From CAYQQU01 sp964419545 (GTDB lineage Bacteria > Bacteroidota > Bacteroidia > Chitinophagales > Saprospiraceae), in NCBI GenBank assembly GCA_964419545.1, contig CAYQQU010000036.1:1-58724 (forward strand): a stretch of DNA of 58,724 nt, in the 5' to 3' direction. The notes below the pieces were generated by a model. That model was not told the origin of the DNA. It saw only the letters and a list, made by a program, of their open reading frames with translations, and ran no database searches. Shown piece after piece: positions 46,573-55,557 of this stretch. The translations under genes and the position numbers were made by a program. Each line of letters opens with the position of its first letter. The stretch's first letter is position 1.

Positions 46573-47201
46573 ATTCCGCCGGCCACACATAAGATCCCAG
46601 CCCCTTCGCTTCTTTCGGCACAATCAGTTCCTCGCGCGCCGGCCGCGTTGAAAAATCGATCTCTACGGCTTCCTTGATCACTTTTACCCCCATCAGTTCC
46701 GCTTCCTCCCGCAGGTTGACGCCCTTCCACATCCAGACTTTGGTATTCAGGGAGGCTATTTCCCAAACCGTACATTCCTTACCTAAAATTACCTCGGTCC
46801 CTACGCGCTCGCCGAGCCCGCCTTCCATCAGGTATTCACCGACCGCTTCCATATTTTTTTCTTCCAGATTTTCTGTCAGGTTCTTGAATAGCGGGTTACT
46901 GATGCGCATCGCGTAGTTGTTGTCGGGGTTGTAATTGATCATCCATTCGCCGTCGAAGTAGGCGATGGTCTTATTTTGTGATTTCATGCCCAAAACTTTA
47001 ACCGTCACATCGGTTACCTTGCCTTCCAGCCATCCCCAGGCGTCGAATTGGAGCAGCTCGGTCCCTTCCTGGCTGCCGCTGACTTTGTATGCTACCGTTC
47101 CGAATTCCTGGCTGTACCGCTTGTAACCTTGTTCGACCATTTCCTTAGCGTTGCGGGGGTTGTAGGATGAGCCAAAAGAGCATAAAAAAAAGTGATCGCA
47201 T
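46571..47201 (-). CDS. Secreted protein of unknown function with an apparent N-terminal frameshift
   Basis: The open frame 46571-47140 encodes 189 residues starting MVEQGYKRYSQEFGTVAYKV, with no signal peptide. A good signal peptide (MRSLFFMLFWLIL) starts at 47201 in a different frame and hits a stop after 18 codons. Removing one base from the run of five G at 47155-47159 joins them into MRSLFFMLFWLILQPRNAKEMVEQG, a sensible secreted protein of about 209 residues. So there is either a homopolymer sequencing error or a real frameshift. The mature part is mainly beta strand with Trp/Tyr-rich segments (WGWLEG, YFDGEWMINYNP) and resembles the DUF4412/LolA-like class of small Bacteroidota envelope proteins, but I cannot confirm this. 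It is divergent from murQ. Confidence 0.65.
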
Positions 47202-47308
47202 AGCTGTTGTATTTGATAAATTTGGATAATTGGTTTTTACGAGTAATCATTCCATTGCAGGGAATACAGAAATAAGTCAAATTAAAACCGGAAACCGTAA
47301 CCAGCAAA

Positions 47309-48112
47309 ATGGAGAAAATCACCGAACAGCCCTCCCCTTACCGCCACCTGGAGCAGATGCCGCTGCGCGAACTCCTGGCGCATATGAACCGCGAAGACCA
47401 ATCGGTGCCGGCGGCCGTAGGCCGGGCGCTACCTCAGATCGAAACCCTCGCAACGCGGGCGCTGGAACAGATGCGGGCCGGCGGGCGACTCCTCTACCTC
47501 GGCGCAGGCACCAGCGGGCGGCTGGGTATTCTCGACGCTTCGGAATGCCCGCCGACCTTCGGGGTGCCCGAAGACTGGGTGATCGGCATCATCGCGGGCG
47601 GCGACCGGGCGATCCGGCGAGGGGTGGAATTTGCGGAAGACGATCTGGAGGAAGGCTGGCGCGACCTGCAGCAGTGGCTCGTCAATCCACAGGATTTCGT
47701 GGTGGGCGTCACCGCTTCGGGAACCACGCCCTACGTGGTCCGGGCGCTGGAGCGGTGCCGGGAAGCCGGGATACCTACCGGATGCATTACCAATAATCCC
47801 GGCGCGCCGGTTGCAGAAGCGGCCGATTTTCCGGTTGAAGTGATCACCGGCCCGGAGTTCGTCACCGGCAGCACTCGCCTCAAGGCCGGCACCGCCCAGA
47901 AACTCGTCCTTAATATGATCAGCACCAGCCTGATGATCGGGCTGGGAAGGGTCCAGGACAACCGCATGGTCGACATGCAGCTGAGCAATGAAAAACTCAT
48001 TGACCGCGGCACGCGCATCCTGGTCTACGCCCTGGGCCTGGCATACGACACGGCAAAGGAGCGGCTGCTCCGGCACGGCAGCGTTCGCAAAGCGTTACAG
48101 GAAGAGGAATGA
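47309..48112 (+). CDS. murQ: N-acetylmuramic acid 6-phosphate etherase
   Basis: 267 residues with one SIS domain. It cleaves the lactyl ether of MurNAc-6-phosphate to GlcNAc-6-phosphate and D-lactate in peptidoglycan recycling. The family start TEQPSPYRHLEQMPLRELL, phosphate-binding GAGTSGRLG (65-73) followed by DASECPPTFG with catalytic Glu79, GVTASGTTPYV (about 133-143) and NMISTSLMIGLGRVQDNRMVDM are all MurQ signatures. It is shorter than the E. coli enzyme (298 residues), lacking the C-terminal helical extension. No anhMurNAc kinase or transporter gene is adjacent. Confidence 0.96.
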   Translation: MEKITEQPSPYRHLEQMPLRELLAHMNREDQSVPAAVGRALPQIETLATRALEQMRAGGRLLYLGAGTSGRLGILDASECPPTFGVPEDWVIGIIAGGDRAIRRGVEFAEDDLEEGWRDLQQWLVNPQDFVVGVTASGTTPYVVRALERCREAGIPTGCITNNPGAPVAEAADFPVEVITGPEFVTGSTRLKAGTAQKLVLNMISTSLMIGLGRVQDNRMVDMQLSNEKLIDRGTRILVYALGLAYDTAKERLLRHGSVRKALQEEE

Positions 48113-48114
48113 AA

Positions 48115-48146
48115 AACAGCCGGAAACGCGGCGGTTCCCGGCTGTT
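48115..48146 (+). terminator. Hairpin after murQ, probable terminator
   Basis: Stem AACAGCCGG/CCGGCTGTT three bases after the murQ stop, followed by a modest T-rich stretch (GTATTTTC). A second hairpin CATTCCTT/AAGGAATG lies at 48160-48186. Confidence 0.6.
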
Positions 48147-48201
48147 GTATTTTCTTCGTCATTCCTTGACCTTCCGGTAAGGAATGCCGTTTTCAATCTT
48201 A

Positions 48202-48348
48202 GAGCATTTTTGGAGCGGGTTCGTTATGAAAATCAACAGGTTAACTAAAAGATAAAAATGTGAGTTTACCGGGGTAAATGAGCATTTTATCTTGACGACA
48301 GGTTCCTATCCTGTTGATTTGCAATAGAAGCAAGCTCCAAACAGACTC
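48202..48348. mobile_element. Palindromic MITE-like element (copy B), 147 bp
   Basis: Ends GAGCATTTTTGGAG and, on the other strand, GAGTCTGTTTGGAG are imperfect terminal inverted repeats. The arms are palindromic further in (ATCAACAGG/CCTGTTGAT, AGATAAAA/TTTTATCT). It is flanked by direct TTA (48199-48201 and 48349-48351), a 3-bp TNA target duplication. No coding capacity. The ends match those of the elements at 1-85 and 55558-55719, though the interior differs. Confidence 0.75.
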
Positions 48349-49074
48349 TTAGTAAACCAGCAGCTTCGTAGTGATGGTCTCGCCACGATCATTGCGGAAA
48401 GTAGCGAGGAAGAGACCGGACGACAGTTCGTCGGCGTCGATGATCACGAAGTTTTGGACGTTGCTGACCTCCTTAACGATCCGGCCCGCCATATCGGTGA
48501 TGACGAGGTCGTGATCGGCGGACGTCGGGTTGTCGAGCGTAATCTGAGCGCGGCCAACGATGGGGTTGGGCGCCACTTCGATGCCGCGGATGGTGGAGAT
48601 CGGCTCGCTGACGCTGGTCGACAAGCCGCAGGAGTTGAACAAGAAAGCCGGGAGGCTGAACTCGTCTACGCCCGTCGGGATCTCGATATTGCGGTTGTAA
48701 CCGCCGAAACCGTTATCCGTGCCGTTGCAGCCGGAAAGGTCGGCCTGGTAGTTGTCGGCGCCGCCGCCTGCTTCGGCATTGGGCCAGCCGGTACCGTTGG
48801 CGTACTTGTACTGATAAGAACCCGCCGGCAGGGTAACGGTGAGGGTGAAGACGCCGTCGCCGTCCTCGTCCGTTAGTTCAGCCTCCGGGTTGCTGCCCGG
48901 TTCCTGCCACTCACCGCCGAGACCGGCGTCGTCCATCCAGTTGCCGGTAACGAAAATGCCGGCAGCATCAGCGCCGACTTCACTCATATCTACCTGAAAG
49001 GTAACAGTTACCTGAGCGAAGCCCAGGCTGGTCATCAGCAAGAAAGCGATCAGCATGTAAAGTCTTGTCATCAT
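48349..49074 (-). CDS. Small T9SS-sorted protein with CBM48/AMPK-type beta domain
   Basis: 241 residues. Signal peptide MMTRLYMLIAFLLMTSLGFAQ; then a beta domain of about 85 residues resembling glycogen/starch-binding (CBM20/48-like) modules: VTVTFQVDMSEV, GIFVTGNWMDDAG, DGVFTLTVTLPAGSYQYKYANG. A linker with one Cys pair region follows, then a T9SS sorting domain from about 167 (VAPNPIVGRAQITL ... LLVY). It should be secreted and retained at the cell surface. Its TAA stop codon is exactly the right-hand target duplication of the palindromic element at 48202-48348, so the insertion hit the stop codon without changing the protein. Confidence 0.85.
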   Translation of the reverse strand: MMTRLYMLIAFLLMTSLGFAQVTVTFQVDMSEVGADAAGIFVTGNWMDDAGLGGEWQEPGSNPEAELTDEDGDGVFTLTVTLPAGSYQYKYANGTGWPNAEAGGGADNYQADLSGCNGTDNGFGGYNRNIEIPTGVDEFSLPAFLFNSCGLSTSVSEPISTIRGIEVAPNPIVGRAQITLDNPTSADHDLVITDMAGRIVKEVSNVQNFVIIDADELSSGLFLATFRNDRGETITTKLLVY

Positions 49075-49202
49075 ACATTGATTTGGTTACGAGAAAAATC
49101 AGTTATAATTTTAATACGAGTATAAATATAAGAATTAGGAAACAAAAACGTGGATATCGATTGTGCTAATTTAATGACATTTGTCACCCTTTTCCTTGAC
49201 CG

Positions 49203-50153
49203 TCAAGCCACCTCTTGCCCACGTGACGCCTCCAGTATCTCGAACCACTCTTCACGGGTCAGCTGAATGTTGGCGGCGGCGATCGCTCTTTCCAGACGTT
49301 CCGGCCGCGTAGTGCCGAGCACGGGCAGGATGCCGGCGGGATGAAAAAGCAGCCAGGCCAGCAGCACCTGATCGAAGCTCGTCTCCTCCCGCCGGTAAGC
49401 GATGCGATGGGCAGCCGCGCGCAGGCGACCGGTCCGGGGAGCTTCCGCGTTGCCCCACCAGCGCTGCCAGTTGCGGCGCGGCGGTTCGGGTTGCAGCAGG
49501 TCGCCGCCGCCCAGAGGCGACCAGGCCATCGGCCGGATGCGATAGCGTTGCAACTGGTCGAAAGTGCCGTCGAAGAAAGGATCGAGGTGCACCGCGCTGG
49601 CTTGCACCTGGTTGGTCGCCAACGGGAACCGGGAATTGAGCAGGTCAAAAGTCTCCGGGCTGAAGTTCGACACGCCGAAGTGACGCACCTTCCCTTCTTC
49701 CTGCAGGTTGCGAAAAACTTCACCGACATCGTCCGCCACCATCAGCGGATCGGGACGGTGGATGAGCACCAGGTCGAGGTAATCGGTCCGTAGGTTCTTG
49801 AGCGACTGTTCAACCGACCAGCGGATATGCTCCAGGCTGGTGTCGTACGATTTGAGCCGGTGATGCGCCCGGTTGGGGGTCACCAGGCGGATGCCGCACT
49901 TTGTGACCAGCTGAATTTTTTCGCGTAGCGCGGGCTGCTGCCGTAGCGCTTCGCCGAAAGTGGCCTCCGTGGTATAGTCGCCGTAAATATCTGCATGATC
50001 GAAGGTGGTAATACCGAGTTCTACCCCGCGTTCGATGCACTGCAACATCTGCCGGGCGTCGAAATTTCTGCCCCAGACGCCCCATTTCATGACGCCCCAC
50101 ACCAAACGGGAGCAGGTGGGGCCGTTTTCGGCCAGTTGGGTGGGTTGAAACAT
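49203..50153 (-). CDS. Aldo/keto reductase (YdhF-like)
   Basis: 316 residues, an NADPH-dependent aldo/keto reductase fold. The catalytic tetrad is visible as Asp52 (TTFDHADIYG), Tyr57, Lys85 (VTKCGI) and His132 (VLIHRPDP). GVSNFSPETFDLL (about 160) and the C-terminal LGTTRPERLERAI cofactor-binding loop are intact. WSLEQSLKNLRTDYLD-type sequence and overall pattern are closest to the YdhF/oxidoreductase subgroup. The natural substrate is unknown. It lies 9 bp downstream of the NmrA-like gene on the same strand, so the two are probably one operon. Confidence 0.93.
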   Translation of the reverse strand: MFQPTQLAENGPTCSRLVWGVMKWGVWGRNFDARQMLQCIERGVELGITTFDHADIYGDYTTEATFGEALRQQPALREKIQLVTKCGIRLVTPNRAHHRLKSYDTSLEHIRWSVEQSLKNLRTDYLDLVLIHRPDPLMVADDVGEVFRNLQEEGKVRHFGVSNFSPETFDLLNSRFPLATNQVQASAVHLDPFFDGTFDQLQRYRIRPMAWSPLGGGDLLQPEPPRRNWQRWWGNAEAPRTGRLRAAAHRIAYRREETSFDQVLLAWLLFHPAGILPVLGTTRPERLERAIAAANIQLTREEWFEILEASRGQEVA

Positions 50154-50162
50154 AGCGCTAAG

Positions 50163-51011
50163 TTATCTTTTTCTCCAAAAGGGTGCATTTTCGATAATAA
50201 AAGCAGGCAGCGAACGCGGATCGCGCCCCAGCACGCGCGCCGCGTCGGGGCTGGCCGCTTCTTCCTTGCCGGTCTTCACCTGCTCGTACAGAAAAACATT
50301 GAAGCGGGCGGCTGCTTCGGTCCAGCCGTTCGCCGCGGCCCAGCGCACGTATTCTTCCGGCGCGAGATCGACGTAGGTCACCGGCCGGCCGGCCGCCGCG
50401 CCGATCATTTCGGCCACCTGATAGTGATCGTAAGCCGCCAGGCTGGTCAGCTCGTAGGTCTGCCCGGCATGACCGGTCCCGGTCAGGGACCGGGCCGCCA
50501 CCGCAGCGATATCGCGCAGGTCGATGAAAGCCGTGCGCGCCCTTCCGGCCGGCAGGTAGAATTTTCCCTCAACGGGAATGGTGCTCCCGATCCAGCCGGT
50601 AAAATTCTGCATGAACCAGCCGGGCCGCAGGATGGTCCAGTTCAAACCCGACTCGCGAACCAGGTTTTCTACGGCATGCAACGGCCGGTTGGCCAGATCG
50701 CCGGTGGTGCGCCCGGAACTGAAGGTGAGATGTTGTACTTTAGCCGCCGCCGCAGCCTTCAGCAAAGCCCGCACCGCGGGAAGGGGCTCGGCTTGGGGCG
50801 CAATGAAGAACAGGGCGGTCGCGCCGTCCAGCGCCTTCGGGAAGTGCGCCGCATCCTCGAAGTCGAAAGCGACGTACTCCGGACCGGCGCCCAGTCTTTT
50901 GCGGGCGCGGTCGATACTGCGGACGCCCGCCCGCACGGGGTGGTCCGCGGCGAGCAGCTGCCGCACCAGTTCGGAACCGATATTGCCGGTAGCGCCAATC
51001 ACTAAAATCAT
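50163..51011 (-). CDS. NmrA-like NAD(P)-binding atypical SDR
   Basis: 282 residues beginning MILVIGATGNIGSELVRQLL, the glycine-rich GxxGxxG cofactor motif of the NmrA/atypical SDR group at residues 6-12. Further features: VAFDFEDAAHFPKALDG, FFIAPQ, ENLVRESGLNWTILRPGWFMQNF and FIDLRDIAAVAARSLTG, which are the usual NmrA/QOR2-type landmarks. The active-site YxxxK of classical SDRs is missing, as expected. The function is either an NAD(P)H:quinone-type reductase or a redox sensor. The gene is divergent from the M14 peptidase and precedes the aldo/keto reductase by 9 bp. Confidence 0.9.
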   Translation of the reverse strand: MILVIGATGNIGSELVRQLLAADHPVRAGVRSIDRARKRLGAGPEYVAFDFEDAAHFPKALDGATALFFIAPQAEPLPAVRALLKAAAAAKVQHLTFSSGRTTGDLANRPLHAVENLVRESGLNWTILRPGWFMQNFTGWIGSTIPVEGKFYLPAGRARTAFIDLRDIAAVAARSLTGTGHAGQTYELTSLAAYDHYQVAEMIGAAAGRPVTYVDLAPEEYVRWAAANGWTEAAARFNVFLYEQVKTGKEEAASPDAARVLGRDPRSLPAFIIENAPFWRKR

Positions 51012-51075
51012 ACGTGGTTCGTAGTTTTGGACTCAAAATAAACAATTCACGGGGGCTACTAAAATCCGGAAGCTT

Positions 51076-52122
51076 ATGTTTCAGCCACTGACCAACGAAA
51101 TCCTGCAAACCGGTATCCACCTGCCGCCGCCCGACCTCAGCGGGCGCAGCCGCGACGGGAGGGCGGTCGCCGCGTATCAATACGGTACGGGACCGCGCCG
51201 CATCAGCCTGATCGCCGGCTGCCACGCCGACGAACCCACCGGTCCGCTGCTGCTGCGCAAGCTGGTTTGCTTTTTTGAGTCTCTACCGGCCGAACATCCC
51301 ATGTTGCAATACTACCAATGGTGGATCGTTCCGCACGCCAACCCGGACGGCGAGGCGGCCAACCGCCGCTGGTACGCCGCCGGAGACGAAACCTACAACC
51401 TGGCCCGCTACCTGCAATACGCCGTACGGGAAAAACCGGGCGACGACCTGGAATACGGCTTTCCCGTCGCCGGCCTGGCCGGCGCCCTGCGACCGGAAAA
51501 CGAGTTCATCTACGAATTCTGGAAAAAAGCCGGCGGGCCCTTTCAGTTACACGCCAGCCTCCACAGCATCCACATGGGGTTCGGAGCCTGGTATCTGCTG
51601 GAACCCGCCTGGGCGGAACGGGCGACGCCCCTGATCGAGACCGTACGCCGGGCGACCGAAGCCACGCAATTTCCTCTGCACGACGTCGATCGCCAGGGTG
51701 AAAAGGGATTTCACCGCCTGACAATGGGCTTTTGCACCCGGCCCGATTCGGAGAGCATGCGGCAGTACTTCCTGGATCGCGGCGAACCGGAAACGGCCGC
51801 CAGCTTCCATCCCAGCTCCATGGAGAGCATCCGAAGCCTGGGCGGCGACTGCCTGACGTTGGTTTCGGAAATTCCTTTTTTCCTTCTGCCTCCTCCGGAA
51901 AAAACGGCGCTGACCTGGCCCGATCCGGCCTGGGAAGAATGGAAAGCCCAAATGGGCATCTGGCGCATGCAACTTCAGCGGGGCGTTAAAACGGAAACAG
52001 CGATCCATCAAGCCGCCCGGGAAATGGGTGTAAAACCCGTACCCATCGCCGACCAGATGCGGCTGCAATGGCTTTATGTGTGTGCGGGGCTGGATTTATT
52101 GTATCAGGAGGAAGGGAGATGA
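51076..52122 (+). CDS. M14-family zinc carboxypeptidase-like protein
   Basis: 348 residues with no signal peptide, so probably cytoplasmic. The zinc motif HxxE is GCHADEP (His50, Glu53), and candidate third ligands lie in LHASLHSIHMG (His159-His166). VPHANPDGEAANRRW is the typical M14 substrate-binding region, and LVSEIPFF (about 265) supplies a plausible catalytic Glu. The sequence resembles the succinylglutamate desuccinylase/M14 mixed group and could act on a peptide or an N-acyl amino acid. It is followed by a short GAGGTT hexamer repeat and then a convergent lipoprotein gene. Confidence 0.82.
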   Translation: MFQPLTNEILQTGIHLPPPDLSGRSRDGRAVAAYQYGTGPRRISLIAGCHADEPTGPLLLRKLVCFFESLPAEHPMLQYYQWWIVPHANPDGEAANRRWYAAGDETYNLARYLQYAVREKPGDDLEYGFPVAGLAGALRPENEFIYEFWKKAGGPFQLHASLHSIHMGFGAWYLLEPAWAERATPLIETVRRATEATQFPLHDVDRQGEKGFHRLTMGFCTRPDSESMRQYFLDRGEPETAASFHPSSMESIRSLGGDCLTLVSEIPFFLLPPPEKTALTWPDPAWEEWKAQMGIWRMQLQRGVKTETAIHQAAREMGVKPVPIADQMRLQWLYVCAGLDLLYQEEGR

Positions 52123-52182
52123 GGTTGAGGTTGAGGTTGAGGGCGGGAGGGCGGACATGCATAAAAAGGCCGAATCCACGTT

Positions 52183-52755
52183 TCAGAAACAATCGTCCGC
52201 CGGCTCGCCGCCGCTGCCGGGACAGATCAGAAAATCGCCGTAGCCTTCGTAGAAAACCCAGCCTTCCCTGCCCAGCAACTGGTAGTAAAGCCGGTACATC
52301 TGTCCGGAAGAGAAACGCCCGCCCCGCGGAGTGATCCGCAGCTGAAAGATGGGCCCCTGCCCTTGCAGATTATCGCTGAAGATCGGCACCCTAAATTCGT
52401 CCACTACGGCGATGCGGGCAATGAAGTCCGCCTGCGTGTTCAGTACGAACCGCACGGTCATTTCTTCACCGAGGACAACCGGGTTGGGGAAAGCCAAAGC
52501 AGAAGTGACTTCCAGATTGTCCGGCGCATCGACCTGCCCGATCGGCCCCTCTTTCAAATAGGTGATCTCATCGAGCTGAAGCGGGAAATCGTCCCAGTCC
52601 TGATCAGCGGAACAATCGCCGAACGTTCCCATGGCTTCGCCCGTCGCATCCCGCAGCCGGATGCAGTCGATGCCAAGGCTTTCGTAGTTTTCTTCTTTGG
52701 CGCACCCCAGGAGGAACAAACCGAGGAGCAGTGGGAGCCAATCGCGCAACTTCAT
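52183..52755 (-). CDS. Lipoprotein of unknown function
   Basis: 190 residues. A lipoprotein signal peptide ends at lipobox LLGC (Cys18), so the mature protein is lipid-anchored in the cell envelope. The rest is predicted mostly beta, with a Bacteroidota-style Ig-like core of about 110 residues (FPNPVVLGEEMTVRFVLN, FIARIAVVDEFRVPIF, MYRLYYQLLGREGW). Six or more Cys occur in the mature protein. I do not recognise a named family. It is downstream of priA on the same strand, separated by 192 bp containing a strong palindrome. Confidence 0.8.
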   Translation of the reverse strand: MKLRDWLPLLLGLFLLGCAKEENYESLGIDCIRLRDATGEAMGTFGDCSADQDWDDFPLQLDEITYLKEGPIGQVDAPDNLEVTSALAFPNPVVLGEEMTVRFVLNTQADFIARIAVVDEFRVPIFSDNLQGQGPIFQLRITPRGGRFSSGQMYRLYYQLLGREGWVFYEGYGDFLICPGSGGEPADDCF

Positions 52756-52770
52756 TTTAGTTTTATTTTA

Positions 52771-52822
52771 ACCCGGATTATTCATGGCTTCTTCGTCATG
52801 AGAAGCCATAAATAATCCGGGT
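52771..52822. repeat. 52-bp near-perfect palindrome
   Basis: Arms of 12 and 9 bp (ACCCGGATTATT, one mismatch, ATGGCTTCT) pair with their exact complements around an eight-base loop TCGTCATG. It lies between the priA stop and the lipoprotein start, both on the minus strand. It lacks a T-run on either side, so it is not a standard terminator. Confidence 0.8.
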
Positions 52823-52947
52823 AATGTTTCACGCACCTTATCCTACGCGCCGCTCAGGTGGCGGGTTACGGAGAAGGACGAAAATTCACCAAACTTTGAG
52901 CTTTGGGGTAGATTGCTGCGAATAGCTCACCAAAAACGATGCCAAAT

Positions 52948-55551
52948 TCAAACCGGATCCACATCCACATTAACCCGCACCCCGCTCATTCCTTCCTTTT
53001 TTTGCATGTGGTGGGTGGCTTCCCGGATCGCTGCTTTTGCGTGCCGGATCTGTTGGCTGTCGCGGGGCAGTTTGACCAAAAAATCCAGGAGGTAATAGCT
53101 GCGTACGCGGGAGACATACGGCACGGCCGGCCCCATCACCAGTTTGCCCAGATGATCTTTGAGGAAGCGGGCGAAATGGCTGCCGCCCTGGTTGAGCACC
53201 TCCGGTTTTTTGTGTTTGAGGGTAATTTTGATCAGGCGGGTGTAGGGAGGATAGGCGAATTGCTGCCGTTCGGCGATCTCGCGGGCAAAAAAGGCGGGAT
53301 AGTCATTGTCGATCACTTCGCGCAACACCGGGCTGCCGACGTTAAACGCCTGGATGATCACCTTGCCCCGCTTCTGCTTGCGGCCCGAGCGTCCGCTCAC
53401 CTGCGTCATCAGCTGGAAGGCGCGCTCGGTGGAGCGGAAATCGGGAAACTGCAGGAGCTGATCCGCACTCAGCACGCCGACGATACCGACGTTTTCGAAG
53501 TCGAGCCCTTTGGTTACCATCTGGGTGCCGACCAGGATATCGATGCGCTTTTCTTCGAAGGCGTTGATCAGCTGGGCGTGGGCGCCTTTGCTGCGCACGG
53601 CGTCCAGGTCCATCCGGGCGATGCGGGCTTCGGGGAGGTATATTTTCAGTTCGTCTTCGATCTTTTCCGTTCCGAAGCCCTGCAGGGCGAGTTCGCGGTC
53701 GCCGCAGGCCGGGCAGGCCACGGGCAGCTTGGTCTGGAAGCCGCAATAGTGGCATTTGAGCTTGTTGTGGTATTTGTGGTAGGTGAGGCTGACGTCGCAG
53801 TTGACGCACTCGGAATGCCAGCCGCAGGTCAGACAGCGGTACACCGGCGAGAAGCCGCGGCGGTTCTGGAACAGGATGGCCTGTTCGCCGCGTTCCAAAG
53901 CGGCCTTCAACTGCTCGATCAGCACGCTGGTAAAATGGGACTGCAGCTTGCGTTCTTTCAGCTCGCGTTTGGCGTCGACGATGACGATCTCGGGCATCTG
54001 GACGCCGCCGAAGCGTTCGGGCATCTCCACCAAGCCGTATTTCCCGCGTTTGGCGTTGAAGTAGGACTCCAGTGAAGGAGTGGCCGTGCCCATCACCACC
54101 TGGGCGCCGTGGAGCTGGGCAAGGTAAACGGCGGTATCGCGGCCTTGGTAGCGCGGGTTGGGGTCGTGCTGCTTAAACGACTGATCGTGCTCTTCGTCGA
54201 TGATCACCAGTCCCAGTTTGGCGAACGGCAGGAACAGGGCGGAACGCGCACCCATCACCATGGGCTTGCCGTTGAGCACCTCATTCCAGAGCTCGACGCG
54301 TTCGTTATTGTTGAGGCGGGAGTGATAGACAGAGATGGCGTCGCCGAAAAAGCGCTGCAGGCGATCGATCAATTGGGTGGTCAGGGCGATCTCCGGCAAC
54401 AGGTAGAGCACCTGTTCGTTGCGGGCGATAGCCGCCTCCATCAGCTCGATGTACACCCGGGTCTTGCCGCTGCCGGTCACCCCGTGCAGCAATACGACCT
54501 TCTTCTCCGCCAATTGTTGCTCGATGGCCGCCATGGCGTTTTGCTGCTGGTCGGAGAGCTCGCCGGCGACGAGGGTCTCCTCTTCGTAGCTGCCCAGGCG
54601 GCTGATCTCCTTTTCGTAGCGCTCAAAGATACCTTTCTTTTCGATGGCCTTAACCACGCTATGGTCCGCCCTGGCCAGCGCAATCAATTCCTGCTGACGT
54701 ACGAATTCCTGCTGCTTCGACAGCTGCACGTACGCCACCAGCGTTTCCGTCTGACGCTGGGCGCGGCTCACCTGTTCAAAGGCCTGGGAGAGCAACTCGG
54801 GCCGGCTGTGATAGGGTTCCGCCAGGCGAACGCAGATCACCTTTTTGGGTTTGTACTTGGCCTTGAGATCTTCTTTGAGGTAGATCACTTTTTGCTCCAG
54901 CATCCGCCGGATGAGCGGATAGACGGTGCGACGATCGAGGATCTTACGGACATCGTCGATGCTGATCTCCTCCTGGATGCTGAGCGCTTCGGCGATGAGG
55001 TAAGCGTCTTCTTCCAGTCCGGCGAAATTGTTGTCGAATAACGGGCTCAGGGTCAGCCGGGTCTCGCTGGCGAGTTTGAGGTTGGCGGGCAAGGCCGCGT
55101 TCATCACCTCGCCCAGGGTGCAGCTGTAGTAGCCGGCAATCCACTGCCAGAGCTGCAACTGCGGTGCAGTGATCAGCGGCTGGTCGTCGACCACAGAAAG
55201 TACGGGCTTTGGCGTAAAATCTTCGGGGGCGTTTTGGTGCACCTCGATCACCAGGCCGGTATACAGGCGATTGCGGCCGAACTGTACTTCCACCCGAATG
55301 CCGAAAATGACGGCCGGCAGCAGCTCTTCGGGTACGTAATAAGTAAACGGTTTCGGAGTGGCTACCGGTAGGATGACCGTCGCGTAAGTACGGGTGGAGG
55401 CGATCGGATGGAAATGCTCTTCAGCCAAGGGATTTATATTTTTTTGTGTCAAAATAAACTTATCCCGGGATTTTAGCAAACAAATTGTTATTCTTGTCGA
55501 CAAAAAAATGCCCCTCTCTCCGTCGCCCACATGATGCATTTTTCCGTGCAT
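52948..55551 (-). CDS. priA: Primosomal protein N' (replication restart helicase PriA)
   Basis: Up to 867 residues, a superfamily 2 3'-5' helicase that restarts stalled replication forks. The N-terminal 3'-DNA-binding domain (ATVILPVATPKPFTYYVPEE) is followed by Walker A GVTGSGKT, DEEH box (VIIDEEHDQSFKQHD), GTATPSLES, and QNRRGFSPVYRC. Eight zinc-binding cysteines lie in CLTCGWHSECVNCD, CHYCGF and CPACGD, then the family sequences GFGTEKIEDEL and VGTQMVTKGLDFENV. The start is uncertain: the frame has an ATG at 55551, but the conserved N-terminus begins around codon 50, and TTG codons at 55452 or 55428 give lengths nearer the usual 820. The palindromic element at 55558-55719 lies immediately upstream and may have replaced the native promoter or start region. 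Confidence 0.95.
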   Translation of the reverse strand: MHGKMHHVGDGERGIFLSTRITICLLKSRDKFILTQKNINPLAEEHFHPIASTRTYATVILPVATPKPFTYYVPEELLPAVIFGIRVEVQFGRNRLYTGLVIEVHQNAPEDFTPKPVLSVVDDQPLITAPQLQLWQWIAGYYSCTLGEVMNAALPANLKLASETRLTLSPLFDNNFAGLEEDAYLIAEALSIQEEISIDDVRKILDRRTVYPLIRRMLEQKVIYLKEDLKAKYKPKKVICVRLAEPYHSRPELLSQAFEQVSRAQRQTETLVAYVQLSKQQEFVRQQELIALARADHSVVKAIEKKGIFERYEKEISRLGSYEEETLVAGELSDQQQNAMAAIEQQLAEKKVVLLHGVTGSGKTRVYIELMEAAIARNEQVLYLLPEIALTTQLIDRLQRFFGDAISVYHSRLNNNERVELWNEVLNGKPMVMGARSALFLPFAKLGLVIIDEEHDQSFKQHDPNPRYQGRDTAVYLAQLHGAQVVMGTATPSLESYFNAKRGKYGLVEMPERFGGVQMPEIVIVDAKRELKERKLQSHFTSVLIEQLKAALERGEQAILFQNRRGFSPVYRCLTCGWHSECVNCDVSLTYHKYHNKLKCHYCGFQTKLPVACPACGDRELALQGFGTEKIEDELKIYLPEARIARMDLDAVRSKGAHAQLINAFEEKRIDILVGTQMVTKGLDFENVGIVGVLSADQLLQFPDFRSTERAFQLMTQVSGRSGRKQKRGKVIIQAFNVGSPVLREVIDNDYPAFFAREIAERQQFAYPPYTRLIKITLKHKKPEVLNQGGSHFARFLKDHLGKLVMGPAVPYVSRVRSYYLLDFLVKLPRDSQQIRHAKAAIREATHHMQKKEGMSGVRVNVDVDPV

Positions 55552-55557
55552 CGTTCA

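Noticed and set aside
52120..52143. GAGGTT hexamer repeats, with the reverse complement also near 45136
   Set aside because: Only a few units and low complexity; not enough to call a repeat family.
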